Shown here: in pieces, positions 1-5,234 of the stretch
How positions within the stretch are numbered: position 1 is the stretch's first letter
Layout of the letters: every line of letters begins with the position of its first letter
Source: Sediminibacterium sp.
GTDB taxonomy: Bacteria; Bacteroidota; Bacteroidia; Chitinophagales; Chitinophagaceae
Assembly (NCBI GenBank): GCA_028288645.1
Contig: JAQBNJ010000003.1
Span: 1-6,602, forward strand
Direction: 5' to 3'
Length of the DNA stretch: 6,602 bases
Notes under the pieces: model-generated
Databases searched by the model: none
Told to the model about the DNA's origin: nothing
What the model saw: the letters and a program-made list of their open reading frames with translations, nothing else
Made by a program: the position numbers and the translations under genes

Positions 1-677
1 CCGCCGCCGTCCCCGCACTTGCCTGTGCTGCCATCATAAAAGATCGCAACAATCTGTCCTGTAGCCTCATTGTAATAAACCCAGTACCAATCAATACATT
101 GGTCAGGATCTTGTATGTAATTTAATCGAGGCATTCTCGATGGAGCCTCGTGTGTAAAATCAGGCGTTTCTCCTTTTCTAACAGATTTTCCCTGGAACTC
201 GACAAGACCTTTGTAATTAGTAGTCCATGCAGCAATCGGATAACGATCGAGAGTTCTTAACATGATAGTATCGTTTTTTTGAATTGTTCTGTTCACAAAG
301 AAATTCTTTATCAGGGAAAGGCTGGTGGACTGATAAATGCCTTTCAAACTATACTGATCGTTATTTTTTAGTAGACTTAAAAATTGAGACTTCCTGTTCA
401 ATAAATCAGAAACTTCAATGATGAACTCGATGCCACCATCCAGATTGGTTAACCGAGCCGCCGATGAGTAATTGAGCTTCTCGACAACAGCTGTAATTTT
501 TGCTTTTTGTGCTGGATTAGCTGTAATACTTTCTTGTTTCTGCCAGACCTCTACTGCGGTTCTGAATACTGAAACATCGTCTTCTGTTTGATTGTCTTGT
601 TTTTTACAAGAATAGAAGATAATTGCGCTTGCGAGTATTATCCCGATACTAACAAGCAGGTGATATGTTTTTTTCAT
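1..677 (-). CDS. Putative lipoprotein of unknown function, C-terminus beyond the window edge
   Basis: An uninterrupted leftward frame of 225 codons starts at ATG 677-675 and is still open at base 1, so the C-terminus is missing. The N-terminus is MKKTY, then a hydrophobic stretch (about residues 7-22), then FYSC with Cys24 followed by KKQDN. This fits a signal-peptidase-II lipoprotein, though the lipobox is not canonical. The protein is therefore probably exported and anchored in a membrane; whether it is surface exposed cannot be told. The mature part has no domain I can name. Near the end is a Cys-Ile-Asp-Trp-Tyr-Trp motif at residues 194-199, an aromatic strand, Cys221, and the beginning of a Gly-rich tail (GDGGG). 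Bacteroidota hypothetical proteins often end in a similar C-x-D-W-Y and Cys/Gly-rich style, but that is recollection, not a search. The two cysteines could form a disulfide. A TAnnTTTG box lies upstream. No function is assigned. Confidence 0.8.
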   Translation of the reverse strand, partial: MKKTYHLLVSIGIILASAIIFYSCKKQDNQTEDDVSVFRTAVEVWQKQESITANPAQKAKITAVVEKLNYSSAARLTNLDGGIEFIIEVSDLLNRKSQFLSLLKNNDQYSLKGIYQSTSLSLIKNFFVNRTIQKNDTIMLRTLDRYPIAAWTTNYKGLVEFQGKSVRKGETPDFTHEAPSRMPRLNYIQDPDQCIDWYWVYYNEATGQIVAIFYDGSTGKCGDGG

Positions 678-698
678 TTTAATTTGTTTAGGTTATAA

Positions 699-728
699 CA
701 AAAGTATCAGTTTGCATGACTGATGAAA
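699..728 (-). promoter_or_regulatory. Candidate Bacteroidota promoter of the lipoprotein gene
   Basis: Read leftward, TACTTTTG at 706-699 matches the Bacteroidota -7 consensus TAnnTTTG exactly. TTTC at 728-725 lies 18 bases upstream and differs by one base from the -33 TTTG. The -7 box ends 21 bases before the ATG at 677, so transcription would start around 692 with a leader of roughly 15 bases. There is no Shine-Dalgarno sequence in the leader, which is normal for this phylum. One arm of an 11-bp inverted repeat (730-740) abuts the -33 element. Confidence 0.5.
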
Positions 729-729
729 C

Positions 730-778
730 TGTGTTTTCACGCAATTTTTATAATCAAGAAAAAATGGGTGAAAACACA
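730..778. repeat. 11-bp perfect inverted repeat, possible operator
   Basis: TGTGTTTTCAC at 730-740 and GTGAAAACACA at 768-778 are exact reverse complements separated by 27 bases. The near arm lies immediately upstream of the candidate -33 element of the leftward lipoprotein gene. A regulator binding two half-sites, or a weak AT-rich cruciform, could explain it. No gene covers the region. The arms are long enough to be notable, but the function is unknown. Confidence 0.5.
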
Positions 779-828
779 TAGTTATTATTCTACATTTCGT
801 ATTTCTTTCTGAATAACTTTTGACAAAA

Positions 829-846
829 CAGGGGTTTTTACCCCTG
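829..846. repeat. Perfect 7-bp hairpin with a 4-base loop (possible terminator)
   Basis: CAGGGGT (829-835) pairs with ACCCCTG (840-846) around a TTTT loop. It is by far the most GC-rich stem in this AT-rich spacer. Read leftward, the stem is followed by TTTTGTC, a short interrupted T tract, so it could be a weak intrinsic terminator for leftward transcription. No gene is visible that would need one there. It could equally be a protein-binding site or a relic. Confidence 0.4.
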
Positions 847-976
847 CCATCTTTCAGATGAATTTCGTATGCATCCACATTGATGGCCCTATCTGACACT
901 TCTCCCTCCCTTATCTCCTCTCCTGCTATCTTCTATACTTCATACAAACATTCATTCACAACTAAATCACGTTTGT

Positions 977-1349
977 GTGATCATTCAGCAAGACCCAAAG
1001 TATTGTACGTATTGCGATAAGCAAATCCAGGGCAGAAGCGACAAGAAATTCTGCAATGCCTTCTGCCGGAGCAACCACCACTATGAACTCAATAGAAGCG
1101 TCTCGACAATGGTACATTCTATCAATCTCAGTTTGCGACGAAACCGGAAAATCTTGCAATTTTTCTACGCTGCCACAAACGACAATTGAAGTAGAACGGG
1201 ATCGCGTCTTCGTGTATGGATTTAATTTCACGTACTTCACTCACCTTAAGGTTATCAATAACATCACCTATTACTTCTGTTATGACATCGGCTGTCAGGT
1301 GTTATCGAAAGATACAATCGCAATCGTGCAAAAAAAAAAGCTTTTGTAA
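977..1349 (+). pseudogene. Zinc-ribbon hypothetical protein gene, split by a one-base frameshift
   Basis: Two overlapping frames make one recognisable protein. The first, from GTG 977, has CTYC (Cys10, Cys13) and KKFCNAFC (Cys26, Cys30), a CxxC...CxxxC zinc-binding set. It continues through LNRS...INLSLRRNRKILQ and then stops at 1187-1189. The second frame carries the rest: VERDRVFVYGFNFTYFT, YYFCYD and IVQKKKLL, ending at TAA 1347-1349. Removing one T from the T5 run at 1160-1164 joins them as NRKILQFSTLPQTTIEVERD and gives a 123-residue protein. I recall a Bacteroidota family of about this length with the same order: zinc ribbon, GRSDKKFC, NRRIL, GF(N/D)FNYFT, YFFCYDxGY. Its function is unknown, and the N-terminal ribbon suggests nucleic-acid or protein binding. 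The GTG start has no visible ribosome binding site. The frameshift may be genuine decay, a sequencing error in the homopolymer, or +1 slippage at TTT-TTC. Confidence 0.75.
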
Positions 1350-1383
1350 TGAAAAGCCCGCCACAAAAACTAGCATTTCATTA
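1347..1383. terminator. AT-rich inverted repeat spanning both convergent stop codons
   Basis: TAATGAAA (1347-1354) and TTTCATTA (1376-1383) are perfect 8-bp complements around a 21-base loop. The stop codon of the rightward zinc-ribbon frame opens the first arm, and the stop codon of the leftward ORF lies at the outer end of the second. The position suits a bidirectional terminator, but the stem is AT-rich and the loop long, so stability would be low. Confidence 0.25.
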
Positions 1384-1596
1384 ATTACCAAGTGAAACTT
1401 TGTACCGATAGGTAACTCCGCTTGAAGCATCAACCTGCGTGTAAGAATATACAAGTGAGCTTGACGTAAATGTTTCAATAGTTGCGTTGAAAATTTGAGT
1501 GCCATTTGTTGCTTGTGCGGTCAAGACCGTTTCATTTTGTGTCAGTGTCAAACCTCTAAACCGGAATGAGTTGATCTCTGCGATCGGATTTTGCAT
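1381..1596 (-). CDS. Small hypothetical protein or C-terminal remnant, beta-strand rich
   Basis: Seventy-one residues from ATG 1596-1594 (MQNPIAEINSF) to TAA at 1383-1381. The sequence alternates polar Thr/Ser/Asn/Gln with hydrophobic residues and ends in TYRYKVSLGN, a pattern of short beta strands like the end of a lipocalin-type or other beta-barrel domain. It has no signal peptide, cysteines or recognisable motif. The frame stays open about 94 bases upstream of the ATG, back to a TGA at 1692-1690, and reads plausibly there. It may therefore be the tail of a longer gene whose front was lost. Against that, TATTTTTG at 1650-1643 (leftward) is an exact TAnnTTTG box in a suitable position to make it a free-standing gene. 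It is convergent with the zinc-ribbon pseudogene. The product is not recognised. Confidence 0.4.
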   Translation of the reverse strand: MQNPIAEINSFRFRGLTLTQNETVLTAQATNGTQIFNATIETFTSSSLVYSYTQVDASSGVTYRYKVSLGN

Positions 1597-1628
1597 ATTA
1601 CCAACGACTTGTACTATCGTGCGTGTAA

Positions 1629-1754
1629 ATGGGTATAATTGCCAAAAATAACTTACCTGATCAAATCTTTTTAAAAACCGCCGGTAGCTTCACTGCCACA
1701 AATGCGAACTTTATTACCGCTCCCGTGTTAAGCAGTGATAATGATGACGATTAA
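1629..1754 (+). CDS. Possible 41-residue small ORF overlapping the start of the oxidoreductase gene
   Basis: A short frame runs from ATG 1629 to TAA 1752-1754. It begins [12 protein letters not shown], passes through an alternating Ala/Thr/Asn stretch and ends in SSDNDDD. It overlaps the first codons of the oxidoreductase gene in another frame, so translational coupling is conceivable. The composition is protein-like, but nothing identifies a family, and no ribosome binding site or clear promoter supports it. A chance ORF is more likely. Confidence 0.15.
   Translation: MGIIAKNNLPDQIFLKTAGSFTATNANFITAPVLSSDNDDD
1643..1650 (-). promoter_or_regulatory. Possible -7 box for the small leftward ORF
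   Basis: The leftward strand reads TATTTTTG, an exact match to TAnnTTTG, 46 bases upstream of the ATG at 1596. No TTTG occurs at the proper -33 distance, only a T-rich stretch about 22 bases upstream. Such boxes arise often by chance in AT-rich DNA. Confidence 0.25.
1677..1685. promoter_or_regulatory. Weak candidate TetR half-site pair upstream of the oxidoreductase gene
   Basis: ACCG-C-CGGT is a small palindrome about 55 bases upstream of the oxidoreductase start. The arms match the inner part of the two strong operators (ACCG-WW-CGGT), but the centre is one base instead of two and the outer AT pairs are only partly kept. It might be a degenerate third site for the same regulator. The shorter spacing would change the helical phase, so this is doubtful. 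Confidence 0.2.
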
Positions 1755-2751
1755 AAAACTTTCAGATATTCCTGTATCGGTTTTGGATCTCGCAACTATC
1801 TTACAGGGTGATAGTTCCGCAGGTCCTGCATTCCGGAGAAGTCTTGCCTTCGCACAATATGCCGAAAAATCAGGTTACATGCGATACTGGTTTGCCGAGC
1901 ACCACAACATGGAAAGTGTGGCATCTGCTGCAACCGCTGTGCTTGTCGGTTTTGTGGCCGGCGGTACATCCACCATTCGCGTGGGTTCCGGTGGAGTTAT
2001 GTTGCCTAATCATTCACCGCTTGTTATTGCCGAACAATTCGGAACACTCGCATCTTTGTATCCGGGCCGCATTGACTTAGGCCTCGGCCGGGCGCCGGGA
2101 ACAGATCCTGTTACCTCGCATGCACTTCGAAGAAGTTTACAGGGAGACATCAATGGTTTTCCGGCTGATGTGATGGAACTATTGGGTTATTTGGGCCCAC
2201 CTCAAAAAGATGCGAAAGTAAAAGCCATTCCGGGTCAGGATACAAATGTGCCGGTATGGTTGCTGGGTTCAAGTACCTATAGTGCACAACTCGCAGCAAT
2301 GCTGGGATTACCCTTCGCGTTCGCCTCCCACTTTGCACCGGCGCAATTGCATGAAGCGTTGGCTGTATACCGCAGACAGTTCAAACCTTCTCAATATCTC
2401 GAAAAACCTTATGCAATGGCTTGTGTCAATGTCATCGCTGCAGATACAACGGAAGAAGCAAACCGCCTCGCCACTTCTTTCTACCAACTGGCGCTTGGCC
2501 TGTTCCGCAACGATCGCAGACCCCTGCCACCACCTGTCGAATCAATGGATGGAATCTGGACAGAAAGAGAAGAACAGGGTGTCAGGCAAATGTTGAGTTA
2601 CGCTTTTTTAGGCGATATAGAAACGATCCGCAAATCATTACAATCCTTTGTTGACCAGACCGGCATTGATGAGATCATGGTAGCCTCGCACCTGTTCGAT
2701 GAGCATAAAAAAATGAGATCACTGGAACTCACCGCTTCTTTATTTAAGTAA
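1741..2751 (+). CDS. LLM-class (luciferase-like) flavin-dependent oxidoreductase
   Basis: A 336-residue protein of the bacterial luciferase-like monooxygenase superfamily, most like the 'luciferase family oxidoreductase group 1' (MsnO8/YhbW type). Members are cytosolic TIM-barrel enzymes that use reduced flavin, generally FMNH2, and oxygen to oxidise small organic substrates. The evidence is [11 protein letters not shown] as the first barrel strand (residues 10-20), FAEHHN at 51-56, [12 protein letters not shown] at 82-93 and [15 protein letters not shown] at 108-122, followed by PVWLLGSS and the LPFAFASHF strand. The length is normal for the family. I chose ATG 1741, but ATG 1744 is equally possible; GTG 1735 looks like an in-frame extension only. 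No Shine-Dalgarno sequence or clear promoter is visible. The gene ends 50 bases before the tetR ATG on the same strand, with that regulator's operator in between. The substrate is unknown. Confidence 0.93.
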   Translation: MMTIKKLSDIPVSVLDLATILQGDSSAGPAFRRSLAFAQYAEKSGYMRYWFAEHHNMESVASAATAVLVGFVAGGTSTIRVGSGGVMLPNHSPLVIAEQFGTLASLYPGRIDLGLGRAPGTDPVTSHALRRSLQGDINGFPADVMELLGYLGPPQKDAKVKAIPGQDTNVPVWLLGSSTYSAQLAAMLGLPFAFASHFAPAQLHEALAVYRRQFKPSQYLEKPYAMACVNVIAADTTEEANRLATSFYQLALGLFRNDRRPLPPPVESMDGIWTEREEQGVRQMLSYAFLGDIETIRKSLQSFVDQTGIDEIMVASHLFDEHKKMRSLELTASLFK

Positions 2752-2762
2752 AAAAAATAAAT

Positions 2763-2776
2763 ATACCGAACGGTAT
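2763..2776. promoter_or_regulatory. TetR operator 1, upstream of tetR
   Basis: ATACCGAACGGTAT is a palindrome with perfect 6-bp arms around AA, of the ACCG-NN-CGGT form typical of TetR-family operators. It lies between the oxidoreductase stop and the tetR start, directly upstream of the candidate -7 box at 2777. Bound repressor would cover the space between the -33 and -7 elements. The same 14 bases, as the reverse complement, recur upstream of the thioesterase gene. This strongly suggests autoregulation. Confidence 0.8.
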
Positions 2777-2792
2777 TATTTTTGTACATTTG
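2777..2792 (+). promoter_or_regulatory. Two adjacent candidate -7 boxes of the tetR promoter
   Basis: TATTTTTG (2777-2784) and TACATTTG (2785-2792) both match TAnnTTTG exactly, back to back. Either would give a very short leader before ATG 2802, roughly 10 bases for the first and almost none for the second. No TTTG is seen at the -33 distance. The boxes directly follow operator 1. They also argue against the TTG at 2790 as start codon, since it lies inside the second box. Confidence 0.5.
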
Positions 2793-2801
2793 ACATTAGT
2801 T

Positions 2802-3404
2802 ATGGAAGAGGCCTTGTCAAAAGCACAACGTACCCGCAGGTTTATCATTGAAAAGACCGCACCGATCTTCAATGCAAAAGGTTATGCGGGAACCTCTATG
2901 CTGGATATTACAGAAGCAACCGGCCTGACAAAAGGCAGTATCTACGGAAACTTTGCCAACAAGGATGAAGTTGCCCTGGCGGCGTTCGATTACAATTTTG
3001 AGAAGGTGACCCTGTACATGAAAAACAGGATCCTCTCAAATGAAAATGCAATTGAACGATTACTCGCTTACCCGCGTGTGTACCGTAATTTTTTAAAGAT
3101 CCCTTTCCTTCAGCCCGGCTGTCCCATTTTGAATACATCCACTGAAGCAGATGATACACATCCACAGTTAAAAGAGAAAGCCGCAGCAGCATGGGCATTC
3201 TGGAAACGTTCGGTGGAGAACCAGGTAAAACGGGGAATAGAAAGAAAAGAAATAAAGGCAAATGTGAACCCATCCGGATTCGCGGTGATTTTATGCTCAC
3301 TGATCGAAGGTGCCGTAATGCAGGCGAAGGTTACGGGAAAATCAACCGACCTGCGGACAGCGATGGATTTTCTTGAAACTATGATCATGGATTTAAAATC
3401 TTAA
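2802..3404 (+). CDS. TetR/AcrR-family transcriptional regulator
   Basis: A 200-residue, all-helical, cytosolic DNA-binding regulator. The N-terminal domain is clear: TRRFIIEKTAPIFNAKGYAGTS (residues 11-32), then the helix-turn-helix MLDITEATGLTKGSIYGNFANKDEV (33-57) with the hallmark K-G-S-I-Y-x-N-F and KDE. The C-terminal ligand and dimer domain has QPGCPILN (104-111), reminiscent of the YxaF/LmrA-type TetR C-domain. Its effector is unknown. ATG 2802 is preferred over an in-frame TTG at 2790 because that codon lies in a promoter-like box. Identical operator cores precede this gene and the next one. The protein therefore probably represses itself and the downstream thioesterase operon, with induction by a small molecule. 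That role is inferred from position and palindromes, not shown. Confidence 0.93.
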   Translation: MEEALSKAQRTRRFIIEKTAPIFNAKGYAGTSMLDITEATGLTKGSIYGNFANKDEVALAAFDYNFEKVTLYMKNRILSNENAIERLLAYPRVYRNFLKIPFLQPGCPILNTSTEADDTHPQLKEKAAAAWAFWKRSVENQVKRGIERKEIKANVNPSGFAVILCSLIEGAVMQAKVTGKSTDLRTAMDFLETMIMDLKS

Positions 3405-3414
3405 TTTTTTTTAT

Positions 3415-3444
3415 TATAAAATATACCGTTCGGTATATTTTATA
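3415..3444. promoter_or_regulatory. TetR operator 2, inside a 30-base perfect palindrome upstream of the thioesterase gene
   Basis: The core ATACCGTTCGGTAT (3423-3436) is the exact reverse complement of operator 1. Here the symmetry extends to 14-bp perfect arms around a TT centre (3415-3428 with 3431-3444), the outer part being all A/T. The site lies 11 bases after the tetR stop, behind a run of eight T, and 28 bases before the thioesterase ATG. It probably binds the TetR protein. As RNA it could also fold into a hairpin and reduce read-through from tetR. Confidence 0.8.
3434..3441 (+). promoter_or_regulatory. Candidate -7 box of the thioesterase operon promoter
   Basis: TATATTTT matches TAnnTTTG at all but the last base and overlaps the right arm of operator 2, so bound repressor would block it. 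Transcription would begin near 3448, giving a leader of about 25 bases before ATG 3473. No clear -33 TTTG is seen; the T run at 3405-3412 is roughly in place. Confidence 0.35.
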
Positions 3445-3472
3445 GAATCGTCAAATAAATACGCCACACACT

Positions 3473-3958
3473 ATGACACAACTGAAGAAAACCCTTGAGA
3501 GCAAAATGAAAGTACGCTTTCATGATTGTGATCCTTTCAACCATCTGAACAATTCGCGTTATATAGACTATTTCATGACGGCCCGCGGCGACCAGTTATT
3601 GGAGGATTATGATTTCGATATCTATAGTATCGCACGCGAACAGTCAGTCGGATGGGTATCCGCGCAAACGCAGATCAGCTACCTCTCTCCTGCCTTCCTT
3701 GCAGAAGAGGTAATCATACAGACGCAACTGGTCTCCTATAGTGAAAAGAGTCTTTTGTTTGAAGCCGTGATGTGGAAAAATGACCGGACGATCCTGAAAG
3801 CAGTGCTGTGGGGAAAGCTTGTACATGTAAACCTGGCAACGCAGAAAAGCCATACGCATTCACCGGAACTGATGCAATTCTTTTCCGGGGTGGTAAATCC
3901 CCTTTCTGTGAATATGAGTTTTGATGAACGTGTGAAAGATCTGCGAAAAGGCTTGTAA
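3473..3958 (+). CDS. Acyl-CoA thioesterase-like hotdog protein (4HBT/YbgC-FadM type)
   Basis: A 161-residue cytosolic protein with the single-hotdog 4-hydroxybenzoyl-CoA thioesterase fold, at the usual family length. The signature is MKVRFHDCDPFNHLNNSRYIDYF (residues 12-34). Asp18 and Asp20 fall in the catalytic-Asp region, and HLNNSRY matches the GHVNNxxY motif of YbgC/FadM-type enzymes. WVSAQTQISYLSPAFLAEEVIIQT and the strands after it fit the curved sheet and the substrate-groove edge. Members hydrolyse acyl-CoA or related thioesters; chain length and acyl group cannot be predicted. It is the first gene after operator 2 and so the probable head of the regulated operon. The ATG has no Shine-Dalgarno sequence. 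The gap to the next gene is 28 bases. Confidence 0.9.
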   Translation: MTQLKKTLESKMKVRFHDCDPFNHLNNSRYIDYFMTARGDQLLEDYDFDIYSIAREQSVGWVSAQTQISYLSPAFLAEEVIIQTQLVSYSEKSLLFEAVMWKNDRTILKAVLWGKLVHVNLATQKSHTHSPELMQFFSGVVNPLSVNMSFDERVKDLRKGL

Positions 3959-3986
3959 AAAAATTCTCTAACAGTTAACAGTGTTT

Positions 3987-4511
3987 ATGAAACAGTATTC
4001 CGTTTCAACTTCCCTGCAGCTTTTGGAACGCACACCAAAAACGCTCCATGCTTTGCTTCACGGTCTTTCAGATGAATGGTTATTGCAAAATGAAGGACCT
4101 GGCACATGGAGCGCTTTTGATGTAGTGAGTCACCTGCACTTTTGTGAAAGCAATAATTTTTCCAGCAGGATACAGATAATCCTATCAGACAGTGGCGACA
4201 AGAACTTTCCCTATTTCGATATGAGCAGGCAGTTTGAATTAACGAAGAGTAAAAAAATGGCTCAATTGTTAACTGAATTTGGTTCTGTAAGAGAACAGAA
4301 CCTGCAGGCGTTGCGTGATCATCCGCTTTCTGCGGCTGACCTGGATAAAACAGGCATGCACCCGAAGCTGGGGCCCGTCACTTTGCGAAATGTACTCTCT
4401 GCATGGCTGGCACATGATCTCTCCCATACCGCTCAGGTACTGCGGGTGATGGCTAAACAGTACGAATACGAAGTGGGGCCTTTTATCGAATTTTTACGAA
4501 TACTTAAATAA
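3987..4511 (+). CDS. DinB-family protein (DinB_2-like, putative metal-dependent thiol transferase fold)
   Basis: A 174-residue, four-helix-bundle DinB/YfiT-like protein. Metal-ligand histidines are visible in the expected places: TWSAFDVVSHLHFCE gives His49 (with His51 and Glu54 nearby), and WLAHDLSHTAQV gives His143 and His147. Together these form the usual three-His site. Known relatives include bacillithiol- and mycothiol-dependent transferases; many DinB proteins are uncharacterised despite the DNA-damage name. A thiol-transferase role is only a family-level possibility here. I chose ATG 3987 because the alternative GTG at 3981 adds just two residues. It follows the thioesterase by 28 bases and precedes the racemase by 6, so it is very likely in the same operon. 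Confidence 0.88.
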   Translation: MKQYSVSTSLQLLERTPKTLHALLHGLSDEWLLQNEGPGTWSAFDVVSHLHFCESNNFSSRIQIILSDSGDKNFPYFDMSRQFELTKSKKMAQLLTEFGSVREQNLQALRDHPLSAADLDKTGMHPKLGPVTLRNVLSAWLAHDLSHTAQVLRVMAKQYEYEVGPFIEFLRILK

Positions 4512-4517
4512 ATCAAA

Positions 4518-5231
4518 ATGAAAAAAATAGGGCTTGTTGGTGGCATTAGCTGGAGCTCAACCATCGATTACTACCGTATCATCAACGAAGAAACGAACCG
4601 GATCGCAGGGGGCCTGAATTTCGCAGAGTGCCTGCTTTATTCGGTAAACTTCAATTCTTTCCACAACTGTAATGCGGCCCATGACTGGGACGGTAGCTTC
4701 GCATTACTCGCAGATGCAGCGAAGCGTCTTGAAGAAGCAGGCGCAGATATGATCCTGCTTTGCGCAAACACAGCGCATATCGTGGCTGAGCGGGTTGCGG
4801 AAACAGTACATATACCACTTGTAGATATCCGGGTAGTTACTGCAAATGCCATCCACGAAAAAAAGATAAACAGGATTGGATTGCTCGGCACTACCTATAC
4901 CATGGAACTTGATTTCTACCAAAAAAAACTCCGCGAAAACAAGATTGAGTCCATCGTTCCCGAAAATAAATCAGACCGCGATTTCATCGAACAAACCCTG
5001 GTCCATGAATTAGGCAAAGGAATTCTCTTGCCTCAAACAAAAAGAGAATATATCAGGATCGCAGAAGGATTGATTGAAAGAGGAGCAGAAGGAATTGTAC
5101 TTGGCTGCACTGAGATCCCCTTATTAATTAGCCAGGATGATTTCCGCATTCCTGTTTTTAATACTACTGAGATTCATGCAAAGGCAGCAGTGCTCCTGTC
5201 AAACGAAATCTCAATCAATCAACACATCTAA
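4518..5231 (+). CDS. Aspartate/glutamate racemase-family protein (RacX/YgeA-like)
   Basis: A 237-residue cytosolic protein of the cofactor-independent Asp/Glu racemase superfamily, at the normal length. The N-terminus KKIGLVGGISWSSTIDYYRIIN matches the GGxSWxST..YY..IN signature of the RacX/YgeA group. The two catalytic cysteines are present: Cys82 in LLCANTAH and Cys197 in VLGCTEIPLL, which act as the acid/base pair. YgeA/RacX proteins racemise a broad range of amino acids, so strict aspartate specificity should not be assumed. The gene starts 6 bases after dinB and ends 3 bases before the permease ATG. That spacing suggests the imported amino acid is a racemase substrate, or that a D-amino acid is taken up for use. 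The gene appears intact. Confidence 0.92.
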   Translation: MKKIGLVGGISWSSTIDYYRIINEETNRIAGGLNFAECLLYSVNFNSFHNCNAAHDWDGSFALLADAAKRLEEAGADMILLCANTAHIVAERVAETVHIPLVDIRVVTANAIHEKKINRIGLLGTTYTMELDFYQKKLRENKIESIVPENKSDRDFIEQTLVHELGKGILLPQTKREYIRIAEGLIERGAEGIVLGCTEIPLLISQDDFRIPVFNTTEIHAKAAVLLSNEISINQHI

Positions 5232-5234
5232 ACT

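Larger units (their letters stand above)
678..976. other. Gene-free spacer between divergent genes
   Basis: About 300 bases separate the leftward lipoprotein start from the rightward zinc-ribbon start. The stretch holds the lipoprotein promoter, the 11-bp inverted repeat and the 7-bp hairpin. Near the right end is a pyrimidine-rich run (roughly 898-940) with no obvious function. A 68-codon leftward ORF crosses it, but that ORF overlaps the promoter and has no protein-like character. I find no convincing TAnnTTTG box for the rightward gene. Confidence 0.6.

Noticed and set aside
693..899. Leftward 68-codon ORF in the left spacer
   Set aside because: It overlaps the lipoprotein promoter, the inverted repeat and the hairpin, has no recognisable motif, and reads like low-complexity translation of AT-rich DNA.
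966..981. ATCAC-GTTTGT-GTGAT small palindrome around the GTG start, CRP-like in look
   Set aside because: The arms are only 5 bp, the match to a CRP/FNR site is partial, and the position over the start codon would be unusual without other support.
962..1240. Leftward 92-codon ORF opposite the zinc-ribbon gene
   Set aside because: It is the antisense of a sequence with clear sense-strand conserved motifs, so it is a shadow frame.
1609..1639. TTGTAC-19 bases-TATAAT, resembling a sigma70-type promoter toward the oxidoreductase gene
   Set aside because: The spacing is long, and the primary sigma factor of Bacteroidota uses TTTG/TAnnTTTG rather than TTGACA/TATAAT. Probably a chance match in AT-rich sequence.
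2908..3300. Leftward 130-codon ORF inside tetR
   Set aside because: It lies wholly opposite a well-supported TetR coding region and shows no domain features. Long antisense frames are expected by chance here.
3965..3983. AACAGT direct repeat in the gap between the thioesterase and dinB genes
   Set aside because: Two short copies in 19 bases are within chance, and no promoter or regulator context supports them.
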